The notes beneath the pieces are model-generated. The model saw only the letters and a list, made by a program, of their open reading frames with translations. It was not told the origin of the DNA and ran no database searches. Made by a program: the position numbers and the translations under genes. Below, one piece after another: positions 24,788 through 28,121 of a stretch of 28,121 nucleotides of DNA (positions are counted from its first letter, which is position 1; each line of letters opens with the position of its first letter). The DNA is from Faecalibacterium sp. CAG:74 (lineage in GTDB: Bacteria > Bacillota > Clostridia > Christensenellales > Aristaeellaceae). The stretch covers positions 67,940-96,060 of the forward strand of contig FR899854.1 of NCBI GenBank assembly GCA_000437595.1. The letters run 5' to 3'.

Positions 24788-24817
24788 TTGATTATTCGGG
24801 GGCAGATAGCGTATAAT
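24788..24817 (+). promoter_or_regulatory. Sigma-A type promoter of murC
   Basis: TTGATT (24788-24793) is followed after 18 bp by a perfect TATAAT (24812-24817). Transcription would start near 24824, giving a leader of about 30 nt. It is divergent from the ACT operon promoter about 60 bp away. Confidence 0.82.
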
Positions 24818-24854
24818 AGACGCGGAATTGGATTCTTAGGAGAGATGAGTGATT

Positions 24855-26258
24855 ATGAACACGCCACAGATTCAGGATTTTGCGGGTAAACGCATCCATA
24901 TGATTGGCATCGGTGGCTCCAGTATGTCCGGTTTGGCTCAAATGCTTCAGCATTTGGGGTATCAGGTGACGGGCTCGGATCAGAATGACGGGTATCTGAT
25001 GAACGACGTGCGGCAGGCGGGCGCGAAAGTAACCATCGGCCACCGCGCGGAGAATGTCCACGGCGCGGATTTGGTGGTTTATACCGCGGCAATTCCGCTG
25101 ACGAACCCCGAACGTGCCGAAGCGGAGCGGCTGCATATTCCGTCGATGGAACGCGCGGAGCTGCTGGGACAGCTGATGCGCCACTATGCGCGCGCCATCG
25201 GCATCTGCGGTGCGCACGGCAAGACGACGACGACCTCCATGCTTTCGGAAATCCTCGTCGAGTGCGGGCTTGACCCGTCAGTGCATATCGGCGGCAAGCT
25301 CGATGCCATCGGCGGTTCAACCCGCATCGGTCACAGCGATATTTTTGCTGCCGAAGCGTGTGAATTCAACCGCTCGTTCCTGCATATGCATCCGACGATG
25401 GCGGTTGTGCTGAATATCGACGCGGATCACTTGGACTGCTACAAGGATATCGACGAGATTGAGGAGACGTTCGGGCAGTTTTTGCACTTGCTGCCGGATA
25501 ACGGCGTTGCTATCGGCAAGGGGACGGATGAGCGTGTGGTTCGCCAGCTGTCGCGCCTCAGCTGCCGGACAATTACCTTCGGGCTGACGGCGGATTGCGA
25601 CGTACATCCCGCCGCGCTGACGGAAGATGATAACGGCTATTATACGTTTGACCTCTGCGTGCAGGGGAACATCTTGGCGCACGTCAAGATGGGCGTGCCG
25701 GGGCGCTTCAATGTCGAAAATGGGCTGGCGGCGCTCACTGCGGCGTGGGTACTGGGCGCGGATATGACGAAGGCGGCGGAGAGCTTGGCGCGCTTCACCG
25801 GGGCGCATCGGCGATTTGAACTGACGGGGCTGCTCAACGGCGCGGAGATGTTCCACGACTACGGGCATAATCCGGCGGAAATGCGCAATGCCGTCGCCAT
25901 TGCCCGGAAGCGCTGCAAGGGGACGCTTTATGCTGTTATGCAGCCGCACACGTTTGACCGCGTGAAGCACCTCTTCAATGACTACCTGACGTGCACCGAA
26001 GCGGCGGACGTGACCGTTGTCATGGATATTTTCAGCGCGCGTGAAAAGCGGGAGAATTACCCCGATTTGGACAGCGGCAAGCTGGTTGCCGGAATGCAGG
26101 CGCACGGGCTGAACGCTGTATGGACACCGTCGTTTGACGATACCGAGGCGTACCTGCGCGCACACTTAAAGCCGGGCGATTTGGCAATTACGATGGGCTG
26201 CGGCGATGTCAATCTGCTGAACGAGCAGATTGAGCAGCATGAGAAAAGCGGACGATAA
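24855..26258 (+). CDS. murC: UDP-N-acetylmuramate--L-alanine ligase
   Basis: The 467-residue cytoplasmic Mur ligase adds L-Ala to UDP-MurNAc in peptidoglycan precursor synthesis. The N-terminal Rossmann domain starts with IHMIGIGGSSMSGLA. The ATP loop is GAHGKTTTT (119-127, Lys123). The central domain has EACEFNRSF and LNIDADHLDCY, and the C-terminal domain starts near GRFNVENG. HDYGHNP (334-340) replaces the commoner DDY(G/A)HHP of MurC. ATG at 24855 is chosen, 11 bases after AGGAGA; a GTG at 24849 is closer to ideal spacing and would add two residues. The gene is followed by a terminator and is monocistronic. Confidence 0.94.
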   Translation: MNTPQIQDFAGKRIHMIGIGGSSMSGLAQMLQHLGYQVTGSDQNDGYLMNDVRQAGAKVTIGHRAENVHGADLVVYTAAIPLTNPERAEAERLHIPSMERAELLGQLMRHYARAIGICGAHGKTTTTSMLSEILVECGLDPSVHIGGKLDAIGGSTRIGHSDIFAAEACEFNRSFLHMHPTMAVVLNIDADHLDCYKDIDEIEETFGQFLHLLPDNGVAIGKGTDERVVRQLSRLSCRTITFGLTADCDVHPAALTEDDNGYYTFDLCVQGNILAHVKMGVPGRFNVENGLAALTAAWVLGADMTKAAESLARFTGAHRRFELTGLLNGAEMFHDYGHNPAEMRNAVAIARKRCKGTLYAVMQPHTFDRVKHLFNDYLTCTEAADVTVVMDIFSAREKRENYPDLDSGKLVAGMQAHGLNAVWTPSFDDTEAYLRAHLKPGDLAITMGCGDVNLLNEQIEQHEKSGR

Positions 26259-26272
26259 GCCCATAAATCAGC

Positions 26273-26308
26273 GGCAAAACGGCGCAAATTCCGGTTTGCC
26301 CCTTTTCT
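26273..26308 (+). terminator. Rho-independent terminator of murC
   Basis: GGCAAAACGG pairs with CCGGTTTGCC (one mismatch) around an 8-nt loop, followed by CCTTTTCTTT. It starts 14 bp after the murC stop. Confidence 0.75.
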
Positions 26309-26322
26309 TTATCGTGTCCCTA

Positions 26323-26331
26323 TGCTATAAT
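26323..26331 (+). promoter_or_regulatory. Extended -10 promoter of alr
   Basis: TGCTATAAT is a perfect extended -10 element, about 60 bp before the alr start and just after the murC terminator. No good -35 is visible, only T-rich sequence from the terminator tail. Confidence 0.7.
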
Positions 26332-26393
26332 AAAAAGCAGTCTGCCGCCAAAAGCGGGAGCATTTTGCTGTGTTTAAGGAAGGTGAGCTGCAC

Positions 26394-27500
26394 ATGCAGC
26401 AGTATCCTGTTCGGACAATTGATTTGGAAGCGCTGCGGGAGAATGTGCGTCTATTGCGCTCCACGCTGCCGGAAAAAACGAAGCTGATGGCCGTTGTCAA
26501 GGCGGATGCTTATGGGCACGGCATTGCAAAGGTCGCCCGTGCCGCGCTGGAAGCGGGTGCAAGTGCCTTGGCGGTTGCCCGCACGGATGAAGGCGCGGCG
26601 CTGCGTCAGGCGGGCGTAACCGCGCCGGTGCTGGTGCTGGGCGCATCCTCTGATGAAGAAATTGCCGAGGGCGTCCGCAACGAACTGACGCTGACCGTCT
26701 GCACGCCGGAAATGGTTGATACGCTCGAATCCTGCGCGAAGGAAAGCGGCTTGACGGGGCTGATGCACCTGAAAATCGACACGGGCATGGGGCGCATTGG
26801 CGTGCGCACGGAAGAAGAAATCCGCGCGATTCTCGCCCGTCTGCAAGTCAGCCCGCATGTCCGCTTGACGGGGGCATTCACGCACTTTGCGGATGCCGAT
26901 GGCAGCGATATGGCATATACGCGGATGCAGTTTGAGCGCTTTCAGCAGCTGTTGACGCTCCTGCCGGACGGCATCGTGCGCCACTGCGCCAACTCCGCCG
27001 CCATTCATCGCTGCCCGGAAGCCGCGCTGGACATGGTGCGCGCGGGTATCTCGATGTACGGTCATCCGCCGGTGGAAACGGATTTGCCCCTCCGCCCGGT
27101 CATGACATGGCGGACGCAGGTAACGTTCGTCAAGACCGTTCAGCCGGGCGACAAAATCAGCTACGGCTGCACATTTACGGCGGAAAAGCCGATGCGCCTT
27201 GCGACGGTGGCCTGTGGTTACGGCGACGGTTATCACCGCAACGCCTCCAGCCGCGCGCAGGTGATTCTGCACGGGCAGCGCGCGCGGGTCGTCGGGCGTA
27301 TTTGCATGGATCAAATGATGGTGGATGTGACCGATATTCCGAACGTCAAGGCGGGCGACGAAGTGACCTTGATGGGCTCGGACGGCGTGGAGACCATCAC
27401 GCCGGATGAACTCGGCTCTTGGTCGGACACGATTGGCTACGAAGTGCTGCTGGCGGCGACGGAGCGCGTTCGCCGCGTCTGGCTGCACGAGCACGAATGA
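26394..27500 (+). CDS. alr: Alanine racemase
   Basis: The 368-residue PLP enzyme interconverts L- and D-alanine for peptidoglycan. The PLP lysine is Lys36 in MAVVKADAYGHG. The second catalytic base is Tyr257 in ISYGCTFTAE. HLKIDTGMGRIGV, CANSAAIHR and RAGISMYG are the other active-site segments, and the C-terminal beta domain has GRICMDQMMVDVTD. All catalytic residues are present and the length is normal. ATG at 26394 follows AAGGAAGGTGA by 7 bases; the frame opens 24 bp earlier but without a ribosome site. Its stop overlaps the next start as ATGA. In a spore former alanine racemase may also affect germination by changing the L-/D-alanine ratio; this is inference. Confidence 0.96.
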   Translation: MQQYPVRTIDLEALRENVRLLRSTLPEKTKLMAVVKADAYGHGIAKVARAALEAGASALAVARTDEGAALRQAGVTAPVLVLGASSDEEIAEGVRNELTLTVCTPEMVDTLESCAKESGLTGLMHLKIDTGMGRIGVRTEEEIRAILARLQVSPHVRLTGAFTHFADADGSDMAYTRMQFERFQQLLTLLPDGIVRHCANSAAIHRCPEAALDMVRAGISMYGHPPVETDLPLRPVMTWRTQVTFVKTVQPGDKISYGCTFTAEKPMRLATVACGYGDGYHRNASSRAQVILHGQRARVVGRICMDQMMVDVTDIPNVKAGDEVTLMGSDGVETITPDELGSWSDTIGYEVLLAATERVRRVWLHEHE

Positions 27501-28121
27501 GTGCGGAAAAGGCGGCGCTGCGAAAAGCGATTCGCGCGCGGTATCCCGGCAAAAATCAGCGAGACGCGGAAAGCGCAAGGCTCTGCGCCGTGATTGCGCA
27601 AAGCGGCCTGTTCCGCCGCGCGAATGTCGTTGCCGGGTATGTGCCGATGGCGCGGGAGGCTGATGTCATGCCGCTTTTGCGCCTGACACTGGATTTGGGC
27701 AAAACGCTGCTGCTGCCGAGGGTGGAAGGCGCGCGGCAGATGACCATGCGGCAAATTTGCGATTTGTCAGCGCTGATTCCGGGCGCCTATGGTATTCCTG
27801 AGCCGCCGGAAAGCGCCCCGATTCTATTGCCGGATGCGATTGACCTGCTGTTGACACCGCTGGAAGGCATTGCCCCGGACGGTACGCGGCTGGGCAAGGG
27901 CGGCGGCTACTATGACGGGCTGCTGCCGCTGAAAAACGGCATCGCGCTGGGCTGCGCCCTGCCGTGGCAATGGGTGGATGACATCCCGCGCGAAAGCTGG
28001 GATATTCCGCTGGGCGCCTGTGTGGACGGGGATGAGATTCGGTACTTCAGCGGCGGGAAAAATCCGTCAAAATCATTAAAGCCTGCAAATAAAAAGTCAA
28101 GCCCCAAATGGGACTTGCTGC
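27497..28121 (+). CDS. 5-formyltetrahydrofolate cyclo-ligase family protein (3' end beyond window)
   Basis: An open frame starts at the ATG inside the alr stop (ATGA overlap) and runs to the window end without a stop, giving 208 visible codons. MSAEKAALRKAIRARYPG is the typical start, then a YVPMAREADVMPLL region and the family signature APDGTRLGKGGGYYDG, which contains the nucleotide-binding loop. The enzyme converts 5-formyl-THF to 5,10-methenyl-THF with ATP. Normal length is about 180-200 residues, so the stop should be very near. The visible C-terminal tail (after about residue 185) is Lys/Ser-rich and outside the family domain. There is no separate ribosome site, so translation is likely coupled to alr. 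Confidence 0.93.
   Translation, partial: MSAEKAALRKAIRARYPGKNQRDAESARLCAVIAQSGLFRRANVVAGYVPMAREADVMPLLRLTLDLGKTLLLPRVEGARQMTMRQICDLSALIPGAYGIPEPPESAPILLPDAIDLLLTPLEGIAPDGTRLGKGGGYYDGLLPLKNGIALGCALPWQWVDDIPRESWDIPLGACVDGDEIRYFSGGKNPSKSLKPANKKSSPKWDLL
28087..28117 (-). terminator. Predicted terminator for a convergent gene beyond the window
   Basis: On the minus strand CAAGTCCC pairs with GGGGCTTG (one G-U, 4-nt loop), followed by ACTTTTTATTT. The orientation fits a gene to the right transcribed towards this point. The hairpin lies inside the 3' coding part of the cyclo-ligase gene. Confidence 0.6.

Noticed and set aside
24845..24889. A 14-codon overlapping frame (ATG at 24845) close to the murC ribosome site
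   Set aside because: The ATG is only a base or two from the AGGAGA site and the product resembles nothing; it is most simply a chance ATG in the spacer.
1..28121. A novel defence, biosynthetic or phage-derived system
   Set aside because: All genes except the 188-residue secreted protein belong to recognisable families, mostly core ones, and no integrase, transposase, toxin-antitoxin or nuclease cassette was seen.

Overview
This 28.1 kb window looks like chromosomal DNA of an endospore-forming Clostridia-type Firmicute with a fairly high GC content. The evidence is a tricistronic GerA/GerB/GerC spore-germination operon, Gram-positive style GGAGG ribosome binding sites, sigma-A type promoters, a DUF1540 small cysteine-rich protein and the DUF711-ACT pair. 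Genus cannot be told from the sequence alone. No tRNA, rRNA, CRISPR array, phage gene or transposase was seen. The content is mostly core cell-envelope and housekeeping genes, with one short foldback repeat that looks mobile-derived.

Layout. 1-1827 (+): the C-terminal two thirds of pyruvate phosphate dikinase, ended by a strong terminator. 1972-4580 (-): a secreted clostripain-family (C11) protease followed by a small secreted protein, with their own near-consensus promoter. 4877-15992 (-): a continuous ten-gene run read as maf, mreB, mreC, mreD, mrdA (PBP2), minD, rodA, tetR-type regulator, HAD phosphatase and [4Fe-4S] aldo/keto reductase. It has no internal terminator that I can see, and ends at a hairpin at 4676-4710. 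It encodes the elongasome (MreBCD, PBP2, RodA) plus three metabolic or regulatory genes at the tail. Its predicted promoter (about 16198-16226) is separated from maf by a 160-bp foldback element with 14-bp perfect terminal inverted repeats, so the element should lie in the 5' leader of the operon.

16337-16828 (-): queT, a predicted queuosine-precursor transporter, behind a structured leader that may be a preQ1-type riboswitch. 17042-20816 (+): a 55-residue cysteine-rich protein and then gerA-gerB-gerC with overlapping start and stop codons. 20849-24603 (-): ACT-domain protein, DUF711/PFL-family protein, ObgE, YhbY and a DNA-deoxyinosine/uracil glycosylase, apparently one operon. 24855-28121 (+): murC, then alr overlapping a 5-formyltetrahydrofolate cyclo-ligase gene that runs off the window.

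How it fits together. MurC and alanine racemase supply peptidoglycan precursors, and the Mre/PBP2/RodA set builds the side wall. Obg and YhbY act in ribosome assembly, and the Ger proteins sense germinants in the spore inner membrane. The most unusual points are the foldback element in the mre leader, an insertion of about 100 residues in the PBP2 transpeptidase domain, an MreC almost twice the normal length, and the queT leader. I did not find a clearly new multi-gene system.
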